Positions 19,044 to 26,521 of a DNA stretch of 39,598 nucleotides are shown here, piece by piece; the first letter of the stretch is position 1, and each line of letters opens with the position of its first letter. A program made the position numbers and the translations under genes. The notes beneath the pieces are model-generated. The model was given only the letters and a program-made list of their open reading frames with translations. It had not been told where the DNA came from and searched no databases. This DNA is from a virus: positions 1 through 39,598 of the IMG/VR virus record IMGVR_UViG_3300020154_000002. The stretch is one strand, 5' to 3'.

Positions 19044-19832
19044 ATGTGTACAACAGAAGCGTATGAAAACTTGCTTGGCATTCGGGATATGCTCGAAGCT
19101 AAGATTAAGAGGCTTGAACGAGAACTGGACGAGCAGACCAAGTTTGCGCGGGATATGGCGGCGGAGAATGACGAACTCCGCGCACACAAAGAGGCGGAAG
19201 AGGGGCAGAAGCCGTCATATTATGTAAACGTCCCAGCAGGTAATCCGGATGGGCCTCACGATTTCCTGAAGCCTCATGAATGGGCAAAGAAATTCACAAG
19301 GTGTCTTTACAGTCCGCTCTACACCCGCCCCATCCCATCGCAGCAAAAAAAGCCAATGTTTCAGGCTGCCTGCTCCGGTCTTTGGTACGAAAATCCAGAG
19401 GCTTGCGGCGAGGTGTCGGCGGTTAAAGTTGGCGAAAATTACTATAGAATCCCATCGCAGCAGGCGGTGCCGGACGATCGGATGCTTGAATTAGCAGAGC
19501 GGTTAGTAGCCCCCGGCCCTAAATGCTGTGCATTGTCAGCATCAGAATGCCACGAGATTAGCGATTTTATTCGCGATCTCGCACCGGCCCCATCGCAGCA
19601 GGCGGTGCCGGATGGACATGTATTGGTTGAGAGGGCTATTGTTCCGCAGCACGTTGTTGATGCTGGTGAGAAATGTGCTCAGCTAATAATGAGAACAGGC
19701 GGTGACGCACGATTGATAGCGTTAGCAGCATTCACAGATATGATCCTTGCATACGATAAAGACCGCTACCCGAGCCATGAGAGCGAGCAGCTACAAAACC
19801 TAAAAGCTGCCGGACTGGCAGAAGGGGAATAG
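19044..19832 (+). CDS. Ea22-like modular protein, 262 aa
   Basis: A 262-residue relative of the protein at 13380. The N-terminal coiled coil (about residues 8-55) ends in ELRAHKEAEEGQKPS. Repeated PSQQ modules follow (LYTRPIPSQQKK, IPSQQAVPDDR, APSQQAVPDGH) and the block YPSHESEQ lies near the C-terminus. DNA of these modules is nearly identical to that in the first copy. The ATG at 19044 has GGTGA upstream; an earlier TTG in frame is less likely. A role is unknown; the modules suggest recombinational reshuffling. Confidence 0.65.
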   Translation: MCTTEAYENLLGIRDMLEAKIKRLERELDEQTKFARDMAAENDELRAHKEAEEGQKPSYYVNVPAGNPDGPHDFLKPHEWAKKFTRCLYSPLYTRPIPSQQKKPMFQAACSGLWYENPEACGEVSAVKVGENYYRIPSQQAVPDDRMLELAERLVAPGPKCCALSASECHEISDFIRDLAPAPSQQAVPDGHVLVERAIVPQHVVDAGEKCAQLIMRTGGDARLIALAAFTDMILAYDKDRYPSHESEQLQNLKAAGLAEGE

Positions 19833-19833
19833 C

Positions 19834-19947
19834 ATGAAGACGTTGGTTGTAATATTGGTAATCCTGTTCGCTGTCCTGGTTGTTTATGGCCTTAAAACTG
19901 ACTGCCCGGATACAGCAAACTACTCTGATTGCAGCGAATCTAAATAG
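19834..19947 (+). CDS. Small membrane protein, 37 aa
   Basis: A 37-residue protein with GAAGGGGAAT before its ATG. Residues 3-20 are a hydrophobic helix and the rest is a polar tail with two cysteines, CPDTANYSDC. It could be a single-span inner-membrane protein with a periplasmic disulfide. It is too short for ordinary gene callers. Confidence 0.55.
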   Translation: MKTLVVILVILFAVLVVYGLKTDCPDTANYSDCSESK

Positions 19948-19956
19948 GTAAGCACT

Positions 19957-20139
19957 ATGGACAACAAAGACGTATCGAAAGAGGTTGAGGAATTTATCAG
20001 ATCTGGCGGTATGATTGTAGAGTGTGAATCTGGTAAAACGGCTATCAATAGTTCAACCATCATCAACCGGAACCAGTATGGCGAGCCTGAGTTGCTGGAT
20101 CTGAAATCGCACGCCAACAAGCGGCTAAAGAGGAAATAG
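19957..20139 (+). CDS. Small protein, 60 aa
   Basis: A 60-residue protein with AGGT upstream of the ATG. It starts MDNKDVSKEVEEFIRSGGMIVECESGKT and ends in a basic tail LKSHANKRLKRK. The short N-terminal helix and strands resemble a small DNA- or RNA-binding protein but no family is recognised. Confidence 0.5.
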   Translation: MDNKDVSKEVEEFIRSGGMIVECESGKTAINSSTIINRNQYGEPELLDLKSHANKRLKRK

Positions 20140-20141
20140 CT

Positions 20142-20450
20142 ATGCCTACATTAAAGAAACTGCTAGAAACATTGCACGAAAGCACCAAACTTTCTTCAGC
20201 GGAAGAGATAAAAAGCGCTTGCGAACTTATTATCGAAGTTCAGGATATGAATAATGCAGAGCGCGATTGTATCGTCGCCTCTTACGAAGTGGGCCCGCTT
20301 TTTGATGGGGATGTCCCAAGCAAAACTGGGAGAGACAAGTTGATTGAGATGGGATATATGGCCAAAGTAGTTGTGAATGGCGGAGATGGGTTTAACGCGT
20401 GCACCCACAAAGGCGCATGGGCTTATAGAATTTTAAAGGCGTCAGAATAG
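20142..20450 (+). CDS. Hypothetical protein, 102 aa
   Basis: A 102-residue protein with AAGAGGAAAT before the ATG. The N-terminal half is helical and the C-terminal half (TGRDKLIEMGYMAKVVVNGGDGFNACTHKGAWAYRIL) looks like a winged-helix end, which would suit a small DNA-binding protein. No family is recognised with confidence. Confidence 0.5.
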   Translation: MPTLKKLLETLHESTKLSSAEEIKSACELIIEVQDMNNAERDCIVASYEVGPLFDGDVPSKTGRDKLIEMGYMAKVVVNGGDGFNACTHKGAWAYRILKASE

Positions 20451-20451
20451 C

Positions 20452-20610
20452 ATGGAAAACTACCAATATTATGTTGCGTTAGCGCTGATAGTAATAGCAG
20501 CATCATTCTCGCTGGCCATCATTTTCGGTGCGCCGAAGATTGATGATGGGAACAACGATATTTACGGAGACGATTTTGTTAGCCTGGATGATGATAGGGG
20601 TGAGAAATGA
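20452..20610 (+). CDS. Small membrane protein, 52 aa
   Basis: A 52-residue protein starting two bases after the upstream stop. Residues 7-27 are a hydrophobic helix (YVALALIVIAASFSLAIIF) and the rest is an acidic tail rich in Asp. It ends in ATGA shared with the next start. No family is recognised. Confidence 0.5.
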   Translation: MENYQYYVALALIVIAASFSLAIIFGAPKIDDGNNDIYGDDFVSLDDDRGEK

Positions 20611-20873
20611 GCAACGAATACAAAATATCTAACTTGCTCGATATAGTCGAGCTTGATGATGATCAAATTGACCGTATTTGTGCAGAGCTACCAAGAGTGC
20701 TTAAATACGCCAAAGCATTAAATTCATTGATTATTACCAATGAGCAAGGCGAGCATTCCCCGGCTGTTAAAATCCTATCACCGCTTACGTGGATAGATGA
20801 CGGGAAGACCGAGTTAACTATTACTGCTAACTGCCTTGACGATCAAAAAATTACTTTGAAAGTGGATTACTGA
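20607..20873 (+). CDS. Hypothetical protein, 88 aa
   Basis: An 88-residue acidic protein, the last of the rightward operon. It has helical (DIVELDDDQIDRICAELPRVLKYAKALNSL) and beta (KTELTITANCLDDQKITLKVDY) halves. No family is recognised. It is followed within 80 bases by an intrinsic terminator. Confidence 0.55.
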   Translation: MSNEYKISNLLDIVELDDDQIDRICAELPRVLKYAKALNSLIITNEQGEHSPAVKILSPLTWIDDGKTELTITANCLDDQKITLKVDY

Positions 20874-20892
20874 TATACTTGCATCACTCATC

Positions 20893-20957
20893 CGGCCCTA
20901 GCCTCCCAATCCCTCGTTATAGGGCCGTTTAGACCTCGCTATGCGGGGTCTTTTTTT
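20893..20957 (+). terminator. Double hairpin with intrinsic terminator ending the rightward operon
   Basis: A perfect 8-bp stem CGGCCCTA/TAGGGCCG (20893-20900 with 20920-20927) is followed by a second stem GACCTCGC/GCGGGGTC (20932-20939 with 20943-20950, 3-base loop) and seven Ts (20951-20957). The second hairpin is a classic rho-independent terminator; the first may strengthen it or act on its own. Confidence 0.9.
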
Positions 20958-21014
20958 GTGTGTACAATAAAGATGCCGAAAGGCTTAATCACTCAATCAC
21001 ACAGGAAATCAATC

Positions 21015-21302
21015 ATGTTTACATTAAAGTTCTTCCGCCATGGAAACGAAAAAACAGTCATTTGCGGGCCTCATTATTCTGTTTGTGAGTCATATCCAGT
21101 AACACATGTGTATGTATACCCGTCATTTAAAGATGATCAATGCAAGGTATTTGAGCTTGAGTTAAGCCCAAATACAAGCGGGCAAGATGTGTACTATGAG
21201 GTTTTCATTGAAAACGAAACAGGTAAAACCATAGATCGCTACAGAGCATTATCAGGCAATCCACCCAGCAGACCAGCTTCCCCTGATGGGGTAGGAATTT
21301 AG
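21015..21302 (+). CDS. Isolated 95-aa gene between terminators
   Basis: A 95-residue protein from the ATG at 21015, which has AGGAAAT upstream; the longer frame from 20958 begins inside the terminator tail. Strands are predicted throughout (MFTLKFFRHGNEKTVICG, THVYVYPSFKD, DVYYEVFIENETGKTIDRYR), suggesting a compact beta protein. It is the only gene between the rightward terminator and the bidirectional one. That is the layout of an independently expressed moron-type gene. No clear promoter was identified and no family is recognised. Confidence 0.6.
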   Translation: MFTLKFFRHGNEKTVICGPHYSVCESYPVTHVYVYPSFKDDQCKVFELELSPNTSGQDVYYEVFIENETGKTIDRYRALSGNPPSRPASPDGVGI

Positions 21303-21312
21303 CAAAATAATG

Positions 21313-21336
21313 CCCGCCCTAATCGGCGGGTTTTTT
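21313..21336. terminator. Bidirectional terminator between converging operons
   Basis: CCCGCC/GGCGGG (21313-21318 with 21325-21330) with a 6-base loop and six Ts on the plus strand ends the isolated plus-strand gene. On the minus strand the same hairpin is followed by ATTATTTT and would end the late operon just past Rz. The end of Rz overlaps its T-run. Confidence 0.85.
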
Positions 21337-21805
21337 ATTTGCACTCACTCAAAATATATTTCTGCAATCCGTTTATTTGAGTGGTGGCTTCGGCGTGTCT
21401 TTCACGTAAGGTGAAATAAGCTTGTCTAGCGGACTCTGTAAGTCTGGGGCTGGCTGCATTAGATGCGTTGGAGCTGGAGCTGGACGCGGGCACGCTTCCT
21501 GTGTCGGGACACTCTGCGTTGACGTGCAGCTCAGTGTTGCCAGCATCGACAGAAGCGCGCAGCTCTTCAATAGTTTGCTTTGCATATTCTAGGTCTCTTA
21601 GGTTTTGCTCGGCTATCTGCGTGACTCGACCAACTGATTCCCTTTCGCTGGTTAATGCCTTTTCGTAGGCGTCTGCGCTAAGCTGCGCCCTATCCCTTTC
21701 TCCTTTAACCTCTTTCAGGTCGCCCTTAAGATCGCTGATGTACCAACCGGTGCCGAGGAACGCTAGCAGCCCGACAGCACCAAGTATCAGATAGAGTTTA
21801 GCCAT
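21335..21805 (-). CDS. Rz-like inner-membrane spanin
   Basis: A 156-residue i-spanin: an N-terminal signal-anchor (about residues 4-20, LYLILGAVGLLAFLGTGWYI), then a long periplasmic coiled coil (DLKGDLKEVKGERDRAQLSADAYEKALTSERESV onward) and a C-terminal segment. It pairs with the lipoprotein Rz1 to fuse the inner and outer membranes in the last step of lysis. The ATG at 21805 follows GGTGG and overlaps the muramidase stop. The Rz1 gene is fully contained within it in another frame. Confidence 0.85.
   Translation of the reverse strand: MAKLYLILGAVGLLAFLGTGWYISDLKGDLKEVKGERDRAQLSADAYEKALTSERESVGRVTQIAEQNLRDLEYAKQTIEELRASVDAGNTELHVNAECPDTGSVPASSSSSNASNAASPRLTESARQAYFTLRERHAEATTQINGLQKYILSECK
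21373..21585 (-). CDS. Rz1-like outer-membrane spanin lipoprotein
   Basis: A 70-residue protein embedded in the Rz gene in another frame. A basic N-terminus and hydrophobic core lead to a lipobox LATLSC (cysteine at residue 20), where lipid would be attached, and a proline-rich mature part (CPRPAPAPTH, PAPDL, TPKPPLK) as expected of o-spanins. It works together with the Rz product across the periplasm. The nested position is characteristic. Confidence 0.85.
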   Translation of the reverse strand: MQSKLLKSCALLSMLATLSCTSTQSVPTQEACPRPAPAPTHLMQPAPDLQSPLDKLISPYVKDTPKPPLK

Positions 21806-22382
21806 TGGAACCACCAGAATACCGCTCGTAGGCTTTTTTCAGGCTGATGTTATATGGTTCCCGGCCGTATTTGTGGGCTATATTCATATAACCAGATCCA
21901 TTATAAATGTATGCGATCATATGCCAATCTTTATCAATCATCGCTTGTTTTAAGCGTCGGTCGGTTTCGATAAATGTGATTAGGGCTGCGACATGGTTCT
22001 CTGTGGATTCCTTGAAGTCATCCCACATATGACCCACAGATTCATATCCAAGGCGTTTCCAGTGAAACCCCATGATCTGCGGGAGGCCGATAGATGTCGA
22101 CTCCATTGCGGCATTTGGGTCTTTGTGGAACGCGTCATTGAACGCTAGCCACTCTTTCGACTGTACGTCCACCTTATTGACTGACCATTCCCCAGATGGA
22201 GCATAGGGCGCTTTACGCTTGAACCAGTGCGGCTCGAATTGAATGAGTATTTTCCCGGTGTTTTTGTCGAATCCGCGACCACCAGACTCAACCTCAATAA
22301 ACGCCTGCATCATGGCAAGCTCTATATCAGTACCGGTTTTCTGGAGAGCGGATTTGATGATCTTCGTGAGTTGAGGTGTCAT
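21798..22382 (-). CDS. N-acetylmuramidase-type endolysin
   Basis: A 194-residue peptidoglycan hydrolase resembling the DUF3380/N-acetylmuramidase family. The early AFIEVESGGRGFDKNTGKILIQFEPHWFKRK (about residues 27-57) carries the likely catalytic Glu in EVESGG. STSIGLPQIMGFHWKRLGY (about 115-133) is also typical. No signal or anchor is present, so release needs the holin. GAGGT precedes the ATG. It overlaps the upstream 79-residue membrane gene by 56 bases and Rz by 8. Confidence 0.85.
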   Translation of the reverse strand: MTPQLTKIIKSALQKTGTDIELAMMQAFIEVESGGRGFDKNTGKILIQFEPHWFKRKAPYAPSGEWSVNKVDVQSKEWLAFNDAFHKDPNAAMESTSIGLPQIMGFHWKRLGYESVGHMWDDFKESTENHVAALITFIETDRRLKQAMIDKDWHMIAYIYNGSGYMNIAHKYGREPYNISLKKAYERYSGGSNG

Positions 22383-22566
22383 GTGTTACCTCTATGGATT
22401 TGAATTTCTGGGCTGTGTTGCCTGCGATATAGGCAGCAACAGTGCCAAGGATTATATCACGGAAGGTTATTTCACTGATTACTCCAAATATTACCAACCC
22501 AGTACATACGGTTGCGCATCCCATACACATAAGAAAGCGTCTGCCGCCGTATTTGGTAAAATTCAC
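22327..22566 (-). CDS. Probable holin, two-span membrane protein
   Basis: A 79-residue protein beginning with GTG directly after the upstream stop (TAAGTG) and overlapping the endolysin by 56 bases. Two hydrophobic segments (about residues 11-32 and 36-52) are joined by a very short loop with a charged C-terminal tail, as in small class II-like holins. The lysis-cassette position supports holin. The upstream 112-residue protein is the other candidate. Confidence 0.65.
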   Translation of the reverse strand: MNFTKYGGRRFLMCMGCATVCTGLVIFGVISEITFRDIILGTVAAYIAGNTAQKFKSIEVTHDTSTHEDHQIRSPENRY

Positions 22567-22905
22567 TTAGCCACCACTAAATGTCTTTATAAGGATAGCC
22601 AGCTGTAAGGCGGTATAAACAATGGCAACGAGCGCACCTATCGCTTTCCATTGGTTTTTAGCACCTTGGGCCATAAGCTTTTCATTGTTTAGATCGGTTA
22701 GCATTTTTTCCTGAGTGCCTAGTTTTTCCATTACCTTGGTCTCTGTTCTGACAAGCTGGCCGCATATCTCATCATGACGGCGGTCACCATTCTCAAGCCT
22801 ATGCCGCGTAACCTCCTTGAACGTCTCAAGGCTTGCTATCCGCTCTCCGTGTTCGTCAATTTTTTTAAATATGACTTCGTTCGTCTGAGCCTGATTATCT
22901 GGCAT
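22567..22905 (-). CDS. XhlA-like membrane-linked coiled-coil protein
   Basis: A 112-residue protein with a long N-terminal helical/coiled region (KIDEHGERIASLETFKEVTRHRLENGDRRHDEICGQL...TEKMLTDLN) and a single C-terminal membrane helix (about residues 84-106). This resembles the XhlA/hemolysin family found in lysis cassettes, where it may help the holin. Two starts (22911 and 22905) are possible; AAAGG better suits the second. Confidence 0.6.
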   Translation of the reverse strand: MPDNQAQTNEVIFKKIDEHGERIASLETFKEVTRHRLENGDRRHDEICGQLVRTETKVMEKLGTQEKMLTDLNNEKLMAQGAKNQWKAIGALVAIVYTALQLAILIKTFSGG

Positions 22906-22947
22906 TGGCATAACCTTTCACCGTTGATTTGCGTGTCAGTTTATCAC

Positions 22948-25431
22948 TTACGACATCTGCCAGCTATTACCTATTTCTGATTTAACTCCGCCACCAGAGT
23001 TTGTAAGCGGTGTTGCAGCATCAGTTGAATTCCCTATAACAATAAGGGCAGAGCGTGTTGACGGGGCATAGAATCCCCTGTCTAATCCGGCTATATTCGT
23101 GCAATCATTGCTCGCGAAACGGATTGTAGTAAATGCTCCAGTGTTGGCAATTATCCCGTAATCCTGAGTGCCGTCAGTCGTACAATCGTTAACGCTAAAT
23201 CTGCCGCTGTGAGAACCATCTATTGTTGCAGTAATACCTTGGCCTGTAGCGGTTAAAACGTCACAGCTTGAAATCTCAATATCACCGTAAGACGATCTTA
23301 TCCAGATACCGTGATCTGATGTCGTGCCTGCAATATCGTAGATTTTTGCCCGACTGATCTTTTGGCGAGAGCATTCCCTTAATTGTATACCACCCGTAGT
23401 GGAGCCATTTATTGTGTTGTTATCAACAACTATTCCTGCAACACGTCTGGCATAAATTGCAAAGTTTAATCCACTTATGTCTTTACCTACATTATTGGTA
23501 ATATGCATATCAAATGACGGGTCAGTAAATGTTGTATTCGCAACAACAGAAATCATGCCTGCGCACGCCTCCATGATATTGCCATCAATAATGTACTGGC
23601 CAAAATTTGGAGGCGTGCTATCTGATGACGGCGTTATATTGATCGCATAGTCATCAAGGCAATTGATCATGTGGTTTTCACTGATGGTGACTCGCTGAGC
23701 ACTGGTCTTTCCGCGAACCGGTGACTTATTGCAATCCTCAAAAGTACAATTGGTAATGTGCACATCCTTGGCTTGACGATAGAAATCAATAACGCCAATT
23801 GCATCAACTGCCGCAGAAGGGCGTCCCAAATTGTTAAAGTAAGAATTGGAAATCCAGCAGCGCGGACCATCATCAACACCGAACGTCGCTGCTTGCACAG
23901 TAAGGCGAACAGCGGGAAATGTGTATTCATCGACCCCAGTAGCCTCATTTATTTCAAATGTTCCCTTATCTATCCACAAATCGGTTCTATCAGTAACGCG
24001 GATGAAATCACTATCGTAATCAACCGTGTTAAATCGACCGTTAGTAAAACTACATTTACCATCAATTACTACTATCGTTCTATGGTCACTGTTATCACCA
24101 GTAGCAGTATAAATGGCCAGCTTGCAGTTGTTTTTATATGTAACGTCGCGGAATCTGACTATCGTTCTAATATCGGGGTCGCTTGTTGTCATGTTTCCTA
24201 CGCGAACAAAGATACCGGTTGGCTCTGCATTAGTCTGCGCCGCCTGATTGGCGTCCAATGTTAGATTGTCAAACACCACTACCGCTGTAGGCTCAACAAC
24301 GTCAAATACATAGACACCGGGTGATACTGCAAGATTACCAACCGCAGGGATGTCACAATCATCCAGCCTGCGAATTTCACCGCCCCCAAAAAATCGAACG
24401 GAAGAATTAATAGACAGATTATTAACTCGAGCAATATGGTTTGACGGTATCAATACCTGGTTGACACCACCATTAGCAATGTAATCAAGCATAGCCTGAA
24501 ATGCTGCTGTGTCATCGCTGGTGCCGTTGCACAATGCCCCGAACATCATAGGAGTTACCGACCCAACAAGACGTCTTTTAAGCTGTTTTCCATCGGCGCT
24601 AACAAACACCCCATCATCGTCATCGGTGCCGTTGCCAATTACATCAAAATCACCAAACCCTACATTTCCAGATGTGTGGGACGACACATCTAAAACCTGT
24701 CCGTAAGAAAGCCCGGTAAGCGCACGCAAATCCGCAATCGTTGCTACGGATTGTACTCTCTCGTTAATCTGGGACTCTAGATCAAGAACTATGGCGTCGA
24801 CTGCCGAAGTGTCGGCCTTTAAGTCAAGTGCGCTTTGGGTTGCTGTTGAGATAGGCTTGTTTGCATCTGAGGTGTTATTAACTTGGTCTAGATTTAATGT
24901 CTCTTTTAATTGACCTGCTGTAATAATCTCCAGTGTATTGTCGTTCTTTTTCCGCATATAGCCATCTAATGCGGAATCGGGGAATTCAATAAGGTTTACG
25001 CCGAATGTTGATGGATTTGGTCCATCTGCAAGCAGTGTCCCGGTTGTATTGTCATAAACAGCAAGATTACCAACAGTTGAACTTTCTGGGCCAACTACGA
25101 AACCAATATCGCGATACTCTGTCTGAGCCGTTGCAACGTTGCCGTTATCAAGGGTGATGTCGTCTGGACCGGCTTCGATAGTCGTTATCTTATAAAGTCT
25201 GTATTCAGTTTCTTCTACGCGAACATAAACGGGATTATCTTGATCGGCACGCAGCGGAGCCTCTTGCAGAGACTCGATAGTGGGATAGATGAATGGGGTT
25301 ACAATCCTATCAAACACATTGTCAAGGAAGTCTGGCCAGCGTATGCGTCGGTTCTGCGCGCCAGTGATGTTGATATAGTCGTCATCGGATACCGTACTTT
25401 GGGCCGTGAACTGGGAGAATTTTGTAGACAT
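22948..25431 (-). CDS. Tailspike with pectate-lyase-like beta-helix
   Basis: An 827-residue virion protein. Residues 1-110 are a head-binding-like N-terminus (FSQFTAQSTVSDDDYINITG is typical of podovirus tails). The middle shows the start of a right-handed beta-helix at VTPMMFGALCNGTSDDTAAFQAMLDYIANGG (about residue 290), as in the pectate lyase 3 superfamily. Following repeats of roughly 20-25 residues (e.g. WISNSYFNNLG, VHITNCTFEDC) run nearly to the end. It should bind and probably depolymerise a surface polysaccharide. No intramolecular chaperone or SGNH domain is visible. GGGGCTG precedes the ATG. Confidence 0.85.
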   Translation of the reverse strand: MSTKFSQFTAQSTVSDDDYINITGAQNRRIRWPDFLDNVFDRIVTPFIYPTIESLQEAPLRADQDNPVYVRVEETEYRLYKITTIEAGPDDITLDNGNVATAQTEYRDIGFVVGPESSTVGNLAVYDNTTGTLLADGPNPSTFGVNLIEFPDSALDGYMRKKNDNTLEIITAGQLKETLNLDQVNNTSDANKPISTATQSALDLKADTSAVDAIVLDLESQINERVQSVATIADLRALTGLSYGQVLDVSSHTSGNVGFGDFDVIGNGTDDDDGVFVSADGKQLKRRLVGSVTPMMFGALCNGTSDDTAAFQAMLDYIANGGVNQVLIPSNHIARVNNLSINSSVRFFGGGEIRRLDDCDIPAVGNLAVSPGVYVFDVVEPTAVVVFDNLTLDANQAAQTNAEPTGIFVRVGNMTTSDPDIRTIVRFRDVTYKNNCKLAIYTATGDNSDHRTIVVIDGKCSFTNGRFNTVDYDSDFIRVTDRTDLWIDKGTFEINEATGVDEYTFPAVRLTVQAATFGVDDGPRCWISNSYFNNLGRPSAAVDAIGVIDFYRQAKDVHITNCTFEDCNKSPVRGKTSAQRVTISENHMINCLDDYAINITPSSDSTPPNFGQYIIDGNIMEACAGMISVVANTTFTDPSFDMHITNNVGKDISGLNFAIYARRVAGIVVDNNTINGSTTGGIQLRECSRQKISRAKIYDIAGTTSDHGIWIRSSYGDIEISSCDVLTATGQGITATIDGSHSGRFSVNDCTTDGTQDYGIIANTGAFTTIRFASNDCTNIAGLDRGFYAPSTRSALIVIGNSTDAATPLTNSGGGVKSEIGNSWQMS

Positions 25432-25441
25432 TTACAGCCCC

Positions 25442-26521
25442 TTATGCAATAACCCAAATTATTGATGTTGATCTTTTAAGTGTATAGGAAACATTATTAA
25501 CAATAAGATCGCCACCTGTTTCTATGGTAAGCGTTCTTTCATTATCCGATGCGGCTATTGGGAATACAGTGTTAACCGCTGGCCTATGGCCAACAGGCAA
25601 ATTGCCAATATCAATGCCAACTACAGCGCCAGAGCATTCGCAAGTTATTAAACCAAATGCAAGTTTTCCAATCACCCAATATTGCAGAACAGCAGAAGTT
25701 AAGCTGCCTACTGGGGTAGCTGTAATTGTATTTAAGGATGCTGCACTAAAATAATTACTATTGATTATAGGAAAATAATCAATATCATCAGCGCTTACCT
25801 CGCCATCTGAATCTATAAAATACTTTGGCCCGGCATCTGGGCCTATCTGTATCTTCCCGCCCTCGGCTTTAATTTCTGATGAGGTAGTAATTCCTCCGGT
25901 TACCGTAAGATTTCCGCCCACAGAAAAATCACCAGAAACCGAATCATTGAATGTTAGGTTTGCCCACTTGGCGCTTGGCGGTGTATCACCGTTGTTGTTC
26001 TCTAATGATCGGTAAATAAACCCTTCATAGATAACAATATCATTAAGCTCATATCCATTATCTGCCGCCTTTGAAGTGTTGAAAAACTCCATGAAAGCGA
26101 TCTGTGTCCAAAACTGAGAGTTTACTGAAGGCGGGTTGCCGATATTGTTATTAATTTCTGAGTAGTAATAATTGCCATCTGTGTAACGTACAATTTCGTT
26201 CATATTGTAGTTTTTAACAGATGACCAGTTTGAAAATTGTCCAGTTAACTCATCAACCGAAACATCATTTCGTACCCATTGCTGGACATCGTTCGAATCT
26301 TTTAAAACAACGGTGTAAAGGCCAGATCCAAAACAATTCGGAAGAAGACCGGCATCCGTTAACGGAAGCGGATTGATGTTTTTAATGGTACGATCAGGAT
26401 CACTGTACGTGTCTTTTTTGGTTGTCGTTGAGCCATTTTCGTAGAAATAAAGCTTTCCGTTCGATGCAATATCACCGTTTTTAAGCGTGAATGTCGGCGC
26501 TGGATTGTATAGTCTTCCCAT
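25442..26521 (-). CDS. Tail protein with P22-tailspike-like head-binding domain
   Basis: A 359-residue protein. The first ~110 residues (NPAPTFTLKNGDIASNGKLYFYENGSTTTKKDTYSDP...NINPLPLTDAGLLPN...LYTVVLKDSNDVQQWVRN) match head-binding domains that attach tail fibres to podovirus particles. Short carbohydrate-binding-like repeats follow (WSSVKNYNMNEIVRYTDGNYY, YELNDIVIYEGFIYRS), then a beta-rich region. It is likely a second receptor-binding or adaptor protein that anchors or accompanies the 827-residue tailspike. The start overlaps the upstream stop (TAATG). Confidence 0.75.
   Translation of the reverse strand: MGRLYNPAPTFTLKNGDIASNGKLYFYENGSTTTKKDTYSDPDRTIKNINPLPLTDAGLLPNCFGSGLYTVVLKDSNDVQQWVRNDVSVDELTGQFSNWSSVKNYNMNEIVRYTDGNYYYSEINNNIGNPPSVNSQFWTQIAFMEFFNTSKAADNGYELNDIVIYEGFIYRSLENNNGDTPPSAKWANLTFNDSVSGDFSVGGNLTVTGGITTSSEIKAEGGKIQIGPDAGPKYFIDSDGEVSADDIDYFPIINSNYFSAASLNTITATPVGSLTSAVLQYWVIGKLAFGLITCECSGAVVGIDIGNLPVGHRPAVNTVFPIAASDNERTLTIETGGDLIVNNVSYTLKRSTSIIWVIA

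Noticed and set aside
23758-24264. A 168-codon plus-strand frame opposite the tailspike
   Set aside because: It is an antisense shadow of the beta-helix coding sequence with no ribosome site or family match.
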